NCBI RefSeq assembly: GCF_022664455.2
Contig: NZ_JAKRKC020000002.1
Coordinates: 2,604,001-2,668,000 of the forward strand
Direction: 5' to 3'
DNA length: 64,000 nt
DNA from: Actinomadura luzonensis
Lineage (GTDB): Bacteria; Actinomycetota; Actinomycetes; Streptosporangiales; Streptosporangiaceae
Positions within the stretch are counted from its first letter, which is position 1. Every line of letters begins with the position of its first letter. The translations under genes were made by a program, and so were the position numbers. Under the pieces are notes generated by a model. That model did no database searches, had not been told where the DNA came from, and saw only the letters and a program-made list of their open reading frames with translations. This document shows, piece after piece, positions 45,495-53,521 of this stretch.

Positions 45495-48400
45495 ATGCGC
45501 ATCTGCTTTCTCGGGCCGCTGAGCGCGTTCGAGGGTGATCGGGTGATTCCGCTCGGGGGTCCCAGGCAGCGGTTGGTGCTGGCGCATCTGGTGATTCGCG
45601 CCAATCAGGTGGTTCCCGCCGAGAGGCTGATCGACGAGGTGTGGGGGGACGGGCCTCCGGAGTCGGCGCGCGCCACTTTGCAGAGTTACGTGTCGCATCT
45701 GCGCAGGGCGTTGGGTACCGGGCGGATCGAGAGCCACGGGCAGGGCTATGTGCTGCGGGTCGACCGGGAGCAGATCGACGGCCTGCGGTTCGAGGGCCTG
45801 GCGGGTGAGGGGCGCCGGTTGCTCGCCGACGACCCCGCGGCGGCGGCAACCGTGCTGCAGGAGGCGCTCGGGCTGTGGCAGGGGGCGGCCTTCGCCGATC
45901 TGACCGGTGAGCCGTCACTGCGGACGGAGATCGTCCGGCTGGAGGAGCTGCGGATATCGGCGGTGGAGGACAGGGTCGCCGCCGAGTTGGCCCAGGGAGG
46001 TCACGGCCGGCTGGTCGGCGAGTTGGAGACGCTCACCGCGGCCTACCCGCTGCGGGAGCGGTTGTGGGGGCAGTTGGTGCTGGCCCTGTATCGGTCGGCC
46101 CGGCAGGCGGAGGCGCTGGCGGCGTTCGAGCGGGCCCGCCGGCTGCTGGCCGAGGAGTTGGGGATCGATCCCTCGCCGGAGCTGCGGCGGTTGCACGAGC
46201 AGATCCTTCGTCAGGATCCGACGCTGCAACCGGGCGTGTCGGCGTTGCGGGGGTATCGGTTGCTGGAGCGGGTCGGAGAGGGCGCGTTCGGGGTGGTGTG
46301 GCGGGCCGTTCAGCCCGGCGTGGAGCGGGAGGTGGCCATCAAGGCCATCCATCCCCGCCTGGCCAACCGGCCGGAGTTCGTCCGCGGGTTCGAGGCCGAG
46401 GCCCAGCTGGTGGTCAGGGTGGAGCATCCGCACGCGGTCCCGCTGTACGACTTTTGGCGGGAGCCGGACGGGGCGTACCTGGTCATGCGGTTTCTGCGGG
46501 GCGGCAGTCTGCGGGCCCTGCTGGACCGGTCGGGCCCGCCCGAGCCCGGGACCGCGGCAAGGATCATCGAGCAGGTGGCCCGGGCGCTGGCCGCGGCGCA
46601 TCGGCAGGGGGTTGTGCACCGCGACGTCAAGCCCTCCAATGTGCTTCTGGATGAGGACGGCAACGCCTACCTGTCCGATTTCGGCATCGCCAGGCAGACG
46701 GCGGGAAGCACCCGGGAGACGCCGCCGTACACCTCGCCCGAGCGCCTTCGGGGAGAACCGCTGGCTCCCGCCGCCGACGTGTACTCGATGGGGATCTTGA
46801 TCTCCCGCCTGCTGGCCGCACCCGCTGATCCCATGCGGAAGGTGATCGAGCGAGCCACCGCCGCCGATCCCGCCCAGCGGTACCGGGACGCCGCGGCACT
46901 GCTCGCCGCGGTTCGTACTGCCTGGCCGCAGGCAGCTCAGGCCATGGTCCCCGGCCCCGCGTCGTCACCGCGCAAGTCGTCGCCGCGAAATCCGTACAAG
47001 GGGCTTCTCGCCTTCACCGAGGCCGATGCCTGCGACTTCTTCGGCCGGGAGGCGCTGATCGCCCGGCTGCTCACCCGGCTTCGGGAACACCGCTTCCTGG
47101 CCGTGGTCGGGCCGTCGGGAAGCGGCAAGTCCTCGGTGGTACGGGCCGGACTGATCCCGGCCCTGCGAGCCGGGGCGCTGCCGGGCTCCGGCTCGTGGTT
47201 CGTGGTGCGGATGGTGCCGGGCACCGACCCGTGGGAGGAGTTGGAGACGGCGCTGCTCGCGGTCGCGGTCGGCCCGCCGTCCTCGCCCGCCGCGTTGCTG
47301 GAGAGCGGCCAGGCGGGGCTGGCGCGTCTCCTCCCGGACGGGGAGGGCGAGCTGTTGCTGGTCATCGACCAGTTCGAGGAGATCTTCACGCTGGTGCAGG
47401 ACGAAGACCGCCGACGCCGATTCCTGGCCGCCCTGGTGTCCGCGGTCGCCGATCCCCGAAGCCGGCTGCGGGTGGTGGTCACGCTCCGGGCGGACTTCTA
47501 CGATCGGCCGCTCCAGTACGGCGGCCTGGCCGAGCTGGTCCGTTCGCGGACCGAGGTGGTCGTCCCGCTCAGCGCCGAGGAACTCCAGCAGGCCGTGACC
47601 AGGCCCGCGGAGGCGGTGGGAGTGAAGGTCGCCCCCGGGCTCGTCGCGCAGATGGTCGCCGATGTCGCGGACCAGCCGGGCGCGCTGCCGCTTGTGCAGT
47701 ACGCGCTCACCGAGCTGTTCGACCGGCGGCAGGACGCGATGCTCACGCCGTCGGCCTATCGCCAGATCGGCGGGATCTCCGGGGCGCTGGCCAGGCGCGC
47801 CGACCAGATCTTCCTCGCGCTTCCTGACGGCGTCAGGGAGGCCGCCCGCCAGCTGTATCTGCGGCTGGTCACCATCGGCGAAGGAACCGGCGGCACCCGC
47901 CGGCGGGTGCCGCGTGCCGAACTGGTCTGCCTGCAGCCCGGTCCCCAGGAGATGGAGGCGGCCATCGACGCCTTCGGCGCGGCGCGGCTGCTGTCGTTCG
48001 ACCGTGATCCCGACACCCGCGCGCCCACGGTCGAGGTGGCCCACGAGGCGTTGCTGCGCGAGTGGACCCGGCTGCGCGGCTGGATCGACGCGGCCCGCGA
48101 GCACGTGCGGACCGAGCGCCGGCTGGCCGCCGCGGCCCGTGACTGGCTGGGCGCGGGCCGGGACGACTCCTTCCTGGTCACCGGATCGCGCCTGGACCAA
48201 TGGGAGGCCTGGCGGAACACCTCCGGCCTGGCCCTCACCCCCGACCAGCACGACTTCCTGCGCGCGTCTGCCGCCGAGCGGGATCGCGCCCGGGCGCAGG
48301 AGGAGCACCGGCGGGCAAGGGAGCGGGCGCTGGAGCGGCGATCCGTCAGGCGGCTGCGCGGGCTGGTCGCGGTGCTGGCGACCGCCGCGATCACCGCGGC

Positions 48401-50510
48401 CGGGCTGACGGTGTTCGCGACCGGCCAGCGGGAACGCGCCGAGGCCGAGGCCCGGCGGGCCGCCGCCCGGGAACTGGCCGCGGCGGCGGTGGGGAACCCG
48501 GAGGCCGACCCCGAACGCAGCATTCTGCTGGCCCTCCACGCCGTGCGACGCACCCGCTCGGCCGACGGCACGGTGCTGCCCGAAGCCGAAGAGGCGCTGC
48601 ACCGCGCCGTCGGCGCCTCTCGCGTCGTGCTGACCGTCCTCGGCGTGGGCGGCGCGCTGGACTGGAGCCCCGATGGGAGCATCTTCACCACCGAAGGCCC
48701 GGAAGAGACCGGGATGGTGGACATCCGTGACGCCCGGACCGGCCGGTCGGTGCGCAGGTTCCGCGGGCACGACGTCGACGTCAACGAGGTGGCCTTCAGC
48801 CCCGGCGGCGCGCTGCTGGCCACCACCGGCGACGACGGCTCCGCCAGAGTCTGGAACGTCCGGACCGGCACCCAGGCAGCGGGCTTCACCAGCCGGAGTC
48901 TTCCCGGCGGGGAGGTGTGGGCACCCTCGTTCAGCCCGGACGTCGCACTGCTGGCGGCGGCATGGAAGGACGAGGGCCTGGTCCGCGTGCTGGACGCCGC
49001 GACGGGACGGGTCAAGCGCGAGTTCCGGACCGCGGGAAAGCCGACCGTCACCCGGTTCAGCCCGGACGGCGGCCGGCTGGCCATCCTGGCGCGCGACCCG
49101 AACGAGGCCGCCGTGGTGGATGTGGCCTCCCGCAAGCGGCTGTTCACCCTGCGCGGCGTCACATCGCTCCTCACTGACGTCGAATGGAGCCCGGACGGAC
49201 GGTGGATCGCCACGACCGGCATCGATGCGAACGCGCGTGTCTGGGAGGCGACGACCGGCAAGCTCCGCTTCACCTTGCAGGGACACACCTCCGCCGTCGT
49301 CTCGGCCGACTGGAGTCCCGACTCCACCCGGCTGATCACCGGCGGCGAGGACGGGACCGCCAGACTCTGGGAGCCCGGCGAGGCCGGGTGGCGTCAGGTG
49401 CTGTCGTTGTCCGGGGCGCAGGACGCCATCGCGGGGGTCGCCTTCTCGCCCGACGGCCGCCGGGTCATGACCGGGGACGCGCAGATCGGGTCGGTGAAGG
49501 TCTGGGACGTCAGCCTCACCGGCGACGCCGAATGGCTCAACGTGCCCGGCGGCCCGGCCGCCAACGCGGTCGCCTTCACCCCCGACGGCGGCCGCCTCGC
49601 CGCCATCGGCGGGGGCGGCTCGGTCACCGTCTGGGACGCCGCGACCGGACGGGCCGTCCGCGTCCTCGGGCCTGGCCGCACGGCTCCCGCCAGCACCGTC
49701 CCCGCCATCGACGTCAGCCCAGACGGCGCGCTGATCGCCACCGCGACCGGTGAGGTGACGGTGTGGCACGCCGCCTCCGGCAGACAGATGTTCACCCTGG
49801 CGGGCGCGGTCGACGTCGACTGGAGCCCGGACGGCGGGGCGCTGGCCACGGCGACCAAGGCCGGCGGGGTGAGCGTCGTCGACCGGTCCGGCAGGCTCAT
49901 GGCCGTATTCCCCGGCGACCCCGGCCTCACCACCGACCGGGTCCGCTTCAGCCCGGACGGCCGCCTGCTCGCCTACAACCAGTTCTCGACCGAACGGTTC
50001 AACGCGGGCGAGCCGCAGGTGAAGATCTGGGACTGGAAGCGGCGGAAGCTGCTGCGGACCCTCCGGGTCCTCGCCTACAGCATCGGCTTCGATCCGGCCG
50101 GCAGCCGGATCGTGCTGGGCGAACCCACCGGCCGGGTGGACGTCTGGGATGTCGGCGGCGGGCGGAACCTGCTGACGCTGGCCGGGCACACCGGAGTGAT
50201 CGGGGACGCGGTGTTCAGCCCCGACGGCACGCGGATCGCGACCGCCGGCGCCGACTCGACCATACGGCTGTGGGACGCGACCTCCGGCGAGCAGGTGCTG
50301 ACCCTGCGCGGGCACAAGGGCATGGTCTTCAGCCTGCGCTTCAGCCCGGACGGCGGCAGGCTCACGTCCGGGGGCGACGGGGACGCCATACGGGTGTGGG
50401 CGCTCAACCTCGATGACCTCATCCGCATCGCACGCGCCAACCTGACCCGAGCCCTCACCGACCAGGAGTGCCGCCAATACCTGCACACCGTACGATGCCC
50501 GCCCACCTGA
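45495..50510 (+). CDS. Giant BTAD-Ser/Thr kinase-nSTAND ATPase-WD40 membrane regulator
   Basis: 1671 residues from ATG 45495, where the OmpR-like domain opens (RICFLGPLSAFEGDRVIPLG). Order: DNA-binding winged helix (1-90) and BTAD helices (to about 240); Hanks kinase from about 252 with K283 (VAIK), HRD D377 and DFG D395; nSTAND ATPase from about 497 with Walker A GPSGSGKSS (K545) and Walker B LLVIDQFEE (D625); a coiled stretch; one membrane helix near 956-976; then about fourteen WD40-like blades to the C-terminus, predicted extracellular. It would join an outside sensor to a kinase and a DNA-binding domain in one chain. Kinase and ATPase motifs look intact, but the kinase C-lobe is short. 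Cargo of the Tn3-type element. Confidence 0.92.
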   Translation: MRICFLGPLSAFEGDRVIPLGGPRQRLVLAHLVIRANQVVPAERLIDEVWGDGPPESARATLQSYVSHLRRALGTGRIESHGQGYVLRVDREQIDGLRFEGLAGEGRRLLADDPAAAATVLQEALGLWQGAAFADLTGEPSLRTEIVRLEELRISAVEDRVAAELAQGGHGRLVGELETLTAAYPLRERLWGQLVLALYRSARQAEALAAFERARRLLAEELGIDPSPELRRLHEQILRQDPTLQPGVSALRGYRLLERVGEGAFGVVWRAVQPGVEREVAIKAIHPRLANRPEFVRGFEAEAQLVVRVEHPHAVPLYDFWREPDGAYLVMRFLRGGSLRALLDRSGPPEPGTAARIIEQVARALAAAHRQGVVHRDVKPSNVLLDEDGNAYLSDFGIARQTAGSTRETPPYTSPERLRGEPLAPAADVYSMGILISRLLAAPADPMRKVIERATAADPAQRYRDAAALLAAVRTAWPQAAQAMVPGPASSPRKSSPRNPYKGLLAFTEADACDFFGREALIARLLTRLREHRFLAVVGPSGSGKSSVVRAGLIPALRAGALPGSGSWFVVRMVPGTDPWEELETALLAVAVGPPSSPAALLESGQAGLARLLPDGEGELLLVIDQFEEIFTLVQDEDRRRRFLAALVSAVADPRSRLRVVVTLRADFYDRPLQYGGLAELVRSRTEVVVPLSAEELQQAVTRPAEAVGVKVAPGLVAQMVADVADQPGALPLVQYALTELFDRRQDAMLTPSAYRQIGGISGALARRADQIFLALPDGVREAARQLYLRLVTIGEGTGGTRRRVPRAELVCLQPGPQEMEAAIDAFGAARLLSFDRDPDTRAPTVEVAHEALLREWTRLRGWIDAAREHVRTERRLAAAARDWLGAGRDDSFLVTGSRLDQWEAWRNTSGLALTPDQHDFLRASAAERDRARAQEEHRRARERALERRSVRRLRGLVAVLATAAITAAGLTVFATGQRERAEAEARRAAARELAAAAVGNPEADPERSILLALHAVRRTRSADGTVLPEAEEALHRAVGASRVVLTVLGVGGALDWSPDGSIFTTEGPEETGMVDIRDARTGRSVRRFRGHDVDVNEVAFSPGGALLATTGDDGSARVWNVRTGTQAAGFTSRSLPGGEVWAPSFSPDVALLAAAWKDEGLVRVLDAATGRVKREFRTAGKPTVTRFSPDGGRLAILARDPNEAAVVDVASRKRLFTLRGVTSLLTDVEWSPDGRWIATTGIDANARVWEATTGKLRFTLQGHTSAVVSADWSPDSTRLITGGEDGTARLWEPGEAGWRQVLSLSGAQDAIAGVAFSPDGRRVMTGDAQIGSVKVWDVSLTGDAEWLNVPGGPAANAVAFTPDGGRLAAIGGGGSVTVWDAATGRAVRVLGPGRTAPASTVPAIDVSPDGALIATATGEVTVWHAASGRQMFTLAGAVDVDWSPDGGALATATKAGGVSVVDRSGRLMAVFPGDPGLTTDRVRFSPDGRLLAYNQFSTERFNAGEPQVKIWDWKRRKLLRTLRVLAYSIGFDPAGSRIVLGEPTGRVDVWDVGGGRNLLTLAGHTGVIGDAVFSPDGTRIATAGADSTIRLWDATSGEQVLTLRGHKGMVFSLRFSPDGGRLTSGGDGDAIRVWALNLDDLIRIARANLTRALTDQECRQYLHTVRCPPT

Positions 50511-50581
50511 CTCGACCAACCGCTGTCGGGCCGCCACCGCCCGGCCTCCGCGCTCCGCGCTCTGCGGTCAGCCGAAGCTGA

Positions 50582-51485
50582 TTACGGGCGGGTGGCGACG
50601 GCGAGCAGGGCGGCGGCCAGGGCCCGGGCGGAGGCGGGGGCGTGCTCGGTGTCTCCGAGGTGGTGCCGCAGGTCTCCGGCGTACAGCAGCACGGTGTCGT
50701 CCGGCTGCCGGGCGACGGTGATGCCGGCGTCGGGCAGCGCCACCCCGCGCACCCCGTCGCCGAGGTCACGGCTGAGGTCGGCCAGGGCGGGCAGCACCAG
50801 GCCGGCGGCAGCCTGCGCGGCGGCCACCGCTCGCGCAGCTCCCGCGCCTCGCCTACGGCGCGCTCGCGGCCGGTCTCGGCGGAGACAGCGCGCTGCTCGG
50901 CGGCGGCGGCGCGCTCGCGCTGGGCGTCGTGCTCGGCGCGGGCCTGGCGCAGTTCTTCTTCGGCGCGTTGCTGCAGCCGCGCGGCGGCGGCGGCCTCGCC
51001 TTGAGCGGCGATCAGGGCCAGGCGGGCCTCGGTGGCCTCGGCCCGGGCATCCTCGGCCCGGCGCTCGGCGGTCTCGGCGCGGGCGGCGTGCCGGCGGCTG
51101 TCGTGCTCGGCGCGCTCACGGGCGGCCTGGGCGTCGGCGGCGGCGGCGGCCAGGCGGTCCCGCTCGTGGCGGGCGGTCTCAGGTCGGCGGCCAGCGCCTG
51201 GCGCTCGGCCTGGGCCTGCTCCCGCTGGCGCAGCGCGTCGTCGCGGGCCTGCTCGGCGGCCTGGCGGGCCTGGTCGGCGGTGTCGCGGGCCTGTTCGGCG
51301 GCGCCGCGGGCGCGTTCGTGCGCGGCGGCCTGGGCCCAGGCGTCGCGGGCGTCGTCCTTGGCGGCCTCGACCCGGCGGTCGGCCTCCTGCCGGGCGCGGC
51401 GGGCGGCCTGCTCGGCGGCCTGCTGAGCGTCGCGGGCCGCGGCGGCGCGGGGCTCGGCGAGGTCGGCGCGGATGTCGGCGGGGCC
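50582..51485 (-). pseudogene. Alanine-rich coiled-coil protein (KfrA-like) broken by frameshifts
   Basis: Three leftward frames link up. The first reads ADIRADLAEPRAAAARDAQQ to QALAADL; a shift near 51185 continues as ETARHERDRLAAAAADAQ through a long coiled coil to ARELRER; a shift near 50828 gives AAAQAAAGLVLPALADLSRD to the stop at 50582. The heptad-like Ala/Arg/Glu pattern resembles plasmid KfrA and similar coiled-coil DNA-binding proteins. No intact start is found, and the N-terminal DNA-binding part is missing, so a remnant is likely. Confidence 0.55.
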
Positions 51486-51879
51486 TCACCTGGCCGCCCT
51501 CGCCCAGCACGTCGTCACCGCGCCCACCGGCAGCGGCAAGCAGACGGCCGCGCTGCGCACCCTGCCCGAGCTGGTCGAGGACCTGCTGGCCGCGCACGTC
51601 ACCGCCAGCCGCGCCGCCGGGCACACCTGGGAACAGGTCGGCCGGGCCCTGGCCCTGCACCCCGACACCGCCCGGCGCCGCTTCGGCCACCCCCAGGCCG
51701 ACGCCGACGGCGACGGCGACGCCGCCGCTGACGACCACGCCGCTCGCCGTGACGAACTCGGCGAAGAGGTCCTCGAGGAGCTCGCGGGCAATCACCCGGC
51801 AGGCGACGACACCTCCGTCCCGCTGCCGGAGGCTGGCCCCGCGCCCGACCCCGTACCCCGTACAGTCCCGAAGGCGTAG
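51472..51879 (+). CDS. Small helix-turn-helix-like protein of unknown function
   Basis: 135 residues. The region SRAAGHTWEQVGRALALHPD then TARRRFG looks like a sigma-region-4-type helix-turn-helix; the N-terminal part (LPELVEDLLAAHVTA) is helical and the C-terminus is acidic and Pro-rich. The ATG at 51472 has no good ribosome site and the gene starts head to head with the coiled-coil remnant, so its 5' end may be truncated. It is the last gene before the right inverted repeat. GC-rich sequence produces long open frames by chance, so this call is cautious. Confidence 0.45.
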   Translation: MSAGPHLAALAQHVVTAPTGSGKQTAALRTLPELVEDLLAAHVTASRAAGHTWEQVGRALALHPDTARRRFGHPQADADGDGDAAADDHAARRDELGEEVLEELAGNHPAGDDTSVPLPEAGPAPDPVPRTVPKA

Positions 51880-51954
51880 CCACAGTGGCGGCTCTCCTGC
51901 CGATAGCGAGGCTGCGGACCCCAGGCAAGCTCGTGAGTAGAGACCCGATCAAAC

Positions 51955-51985
51955 CTACTTTGGGGCTGGGGACACCTTCGGGAGC
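51955..51985 (-). repeat. Right terminal inverted repeat
   Basis: It reads CTACTTTGGGG at its inner end and CTTCGGGAGC at its outer end. It is the reverse complement of 38709-38739 with one mismatch. No third copy is found near 41640-41860, so this is the partner end. Confidence 0.85.
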
Positions 51986-51990
51986 GGAGG

Positions 51991-51999
51991 GCCGCTTCG
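51991..51999. repeat. Right copy of 9-bp direct repeat flanking the element
   Basis: GCCGCTTCG, identical to 38694-38702. On the leftward strand it encodes the junction Glu-Ala of the split flavoprotein. Confidence 0.65.
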
Positions 52000-52109
52000 A
52001 TGGACGCGCTCGCACCGGCGCAGCCGTTGCCGATGACGAGCACGTCCACCTGGGCGGTCCACGTGCGAACCTCCGAGGCTCGCACCGGCGCCGTTCCTGT
52101 CGCCTCCAT
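51991..52109 (-). pseudogene. N-terminal fragment of the split flavoprotein gene
   Basis: ATG 52109 starts a frame with VDVLVIGNGCAGASASIEA, an FAD-binding dinucleotide motif (GxGxxGxS). It breaks off at the direct repeat bordering the right end of the Tn3-type element; the continuation EAARAGAEVLVLD is at 38701 and below. It lies 90 bp downstream of the GH53-like gene on the same strand and may once have ended that operon. Confidence 0.8.
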
Positions 52110-52199
52110 GGCGGCCCCTCTCGTTCACGCGCCCTCGCGCACGGACGACAGGAGGGCGGCGCGCCGCGCGCAGGGCCATATCCCGCTGGGCGGGACGTC

Positions 52200-53495
52200 T
52201 CACGCCAGGAGCAGCCCCTCGGCGATCGCGTCGATGACCGGCTCGGCCACGCCGGAGGAGGTGAAGTGGCTCATCGGCTGCCAGCCGCCGACGCAGTAGT
52301 CGGGCGCCCAGGGGCGGACGCCGGACAGCGGCCCGTCACCGGCGCCCCACGCGACCACGTCCCGGACGAAGTCGTGCTCGCCTTGCGGGGAGATCGGGTA
52401 GCCGGGCAGCGCGCTGTTCCACGGGTAGGGCGCCGACATGGCGGCCGAGGGATATCCCAGCTCGGCCACGAACACCGGCTTGCCGAACGTGCTGCTCAAG
52501 GTGGTGGTGACGTCCTTGAACAGGGCCAGGCGGTCGCCGTGGTCGTTGCTGGTCGGGTAGAACGAGGTGCCGAGCTCGCTCGCCTGGTAGCCCGCCGCCC
52601 GCATCGCCTGCCAGAACGCCACCGACAGGTTGGGGCTGGCCGCGCCGATCGTGCTGGTGTGGCTGCTGAAGCGGGCGCCGGGCTGGACCGTGCGGATGCC
52701 GGCGGCGGTGGCGGCCAGCATCCGTCCCACGTGCGGCCACAGGTGGGTGCGCAGCCAGGCGATGCGGTCGGTCTCGCTCAGCGTGAACAGGGTGGCGAAG
52801 TCCATCTGGCCGATCGCCGGGTCGACGGCGTCCGGCGGGCTGTAGGTCCAGTCGGCGGTCTGGGTGACCAGGCTGCGGATGGCGACGCCGGCCATGCCGA
52901 ACTCGATCTCGTTGCCCAGGTCCCAGACCCGCACCGTCGCGCCCGTGGCGAGGATCTTCGCGGCGACGGTGACGCCGTAGCGGTAGAGGATCGGCAGCAT
53001 CTGCTCGATGGTGAGCGAGGTCCACGGCCCCGGCAGGGTGATGCCCGGGTAGTCGGAGAAGTCGGGCTCGGGCTGGTAGGCGATGTCTCCGTAGACGGCC
53101 CACAGGCCGAGCTCGGGATTGAAGGGCAGGCCGAGCCGGCGGGCCAGCCGCGCGCGTTCGAGCCCGCGGTCGAGGCCGTGCTGGGCGTCGTTGTCGACCG
53201 CGACGCGGCGGGTCGCGATGCGGGCGTACACCTCGGTGGCCCCGTGCGCGACGAACAGGCGCTGCACGGCCTCCGCGGTGCGCGCCGTGCGAATGCCGTC
53301 GGTCAGGGGCGTTCTGGCGAGCACCGCTTCGGTGAACGGGCTGACCGAGAGCGCGGTACGGAAGGGCCGGGCCTGGTGCGACGTCTCGCCGGCGGCGGGC
53401 AGGGCGGGCGTGGCCAGAGCGAGGCCGGCGGCGGCGGTGGCGGTGGTAAGGAAGGTTCGGCGGGTGACACGGGCATGGGGGGTGTGGTGCGTCAT
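52200..53495 (-). CDS. Tat-exported GH53-like glycoside hydrolase
   Basis: 431 residues with a twin-arginine signal (VTRRTFLTTATAAAGLALA). The (beta/alpha)8 enzyme shows WDLGNEIEFGM with E196 as likely acid/base and FVAELGYPSA with E345 as likely nucleophile, spaced as in clan GH-A. The GNEI form and overall plan resemble GH53 endo-beta-1,4-galactanases, which cut galactan side chains of rhamnogalacturonan I. Family assignment is by motif only. It is the last gene of the importer operon, 26 bp after the binding-protein gene, so its products are probably the importer's substrate. Confidence 0.78.
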   Translation of the reverse strand: MTHHTPHARVTRRTFLTTATAAAGLALATPALPAAGETSHQARPFRTALSVSPFTEAVLARTPLTDGIRTARTAEAVQRLFVAHGATEVYARIATRRVAVDNDAQHGLDRGLERARLARRLGLPFNPELGLWAVYGDIAYQPEPDFSDYPGITLPGPWTSLTIEQMLPILYRYGVTVAAKILATGATVRVWDLGNEIEFGMAGVAIRSLVTQTADWTYSPPDAVDPAIGQMDFATLFTLSETDRIAWLRTHLWPHVGRMLAATAAGIRTVQPGARFSSHTSTIGAASPNLSVAFWQAMRAAGYQASELGTSFYPTSNDHGDRLALFKDVTTTLSSTFGKPVFVAELGYPSAAMSAPYPWNSALPGYPISPQGEHDFVRDVVAWGAGDGPLSGVRPWAPDYCVGGWQPMSHFTSSGVAEPVIDAIAEGLLLA

Positions 53496-53521
53496 GTCGA
53501 TCCTTTTCAGCGGAGGGTGAC

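Larger units (their letters stand above)
38703..51990 (+). mobile_element. 13.3-kb Tn3-family transposon-like element
   Basis: Bounded by 31-bp inverted repeats (38709-38739 and 51955-51985, one mismatch), with the next six outer bases partly matching, and flanked by the direct repeat GCCGCTTCG. A Tn3-type transposase remnant lies at the left end. The insertion splits a flavoprotein gene; removing the element and one repeat copy joins ASIEA to ARAGAEV in frame. Cargo: a membrane protein, TetR gene and fragments, two exported proteins, a 1671-residue kinase-propeller regulator and a coiled-coil remnant. No resolvase is seen. The repeats do not begin with the GGGG typical of Tn3 ends, so the exact outer boundary is uncertain by a few bases. 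Confidence 0.75.

Noticed and set aside
46965..50537. A 1190-codon open frame on the minus strand opposite the kinase-propeller gene
   Set aside because: Its composition is Gly/Arg/Val-rich without domain pattern, while the plus strand has unmistakable motifs; GC-rich third positions keep the antisense frame open.
50600..51731. Long plus-strand frames opposite the coiled-coil remnant
   Set aside because: They are Arg/Ala/Gly low complexity; the minus strand gives a regular coiled-coil heptad pattern over about 250 residues.
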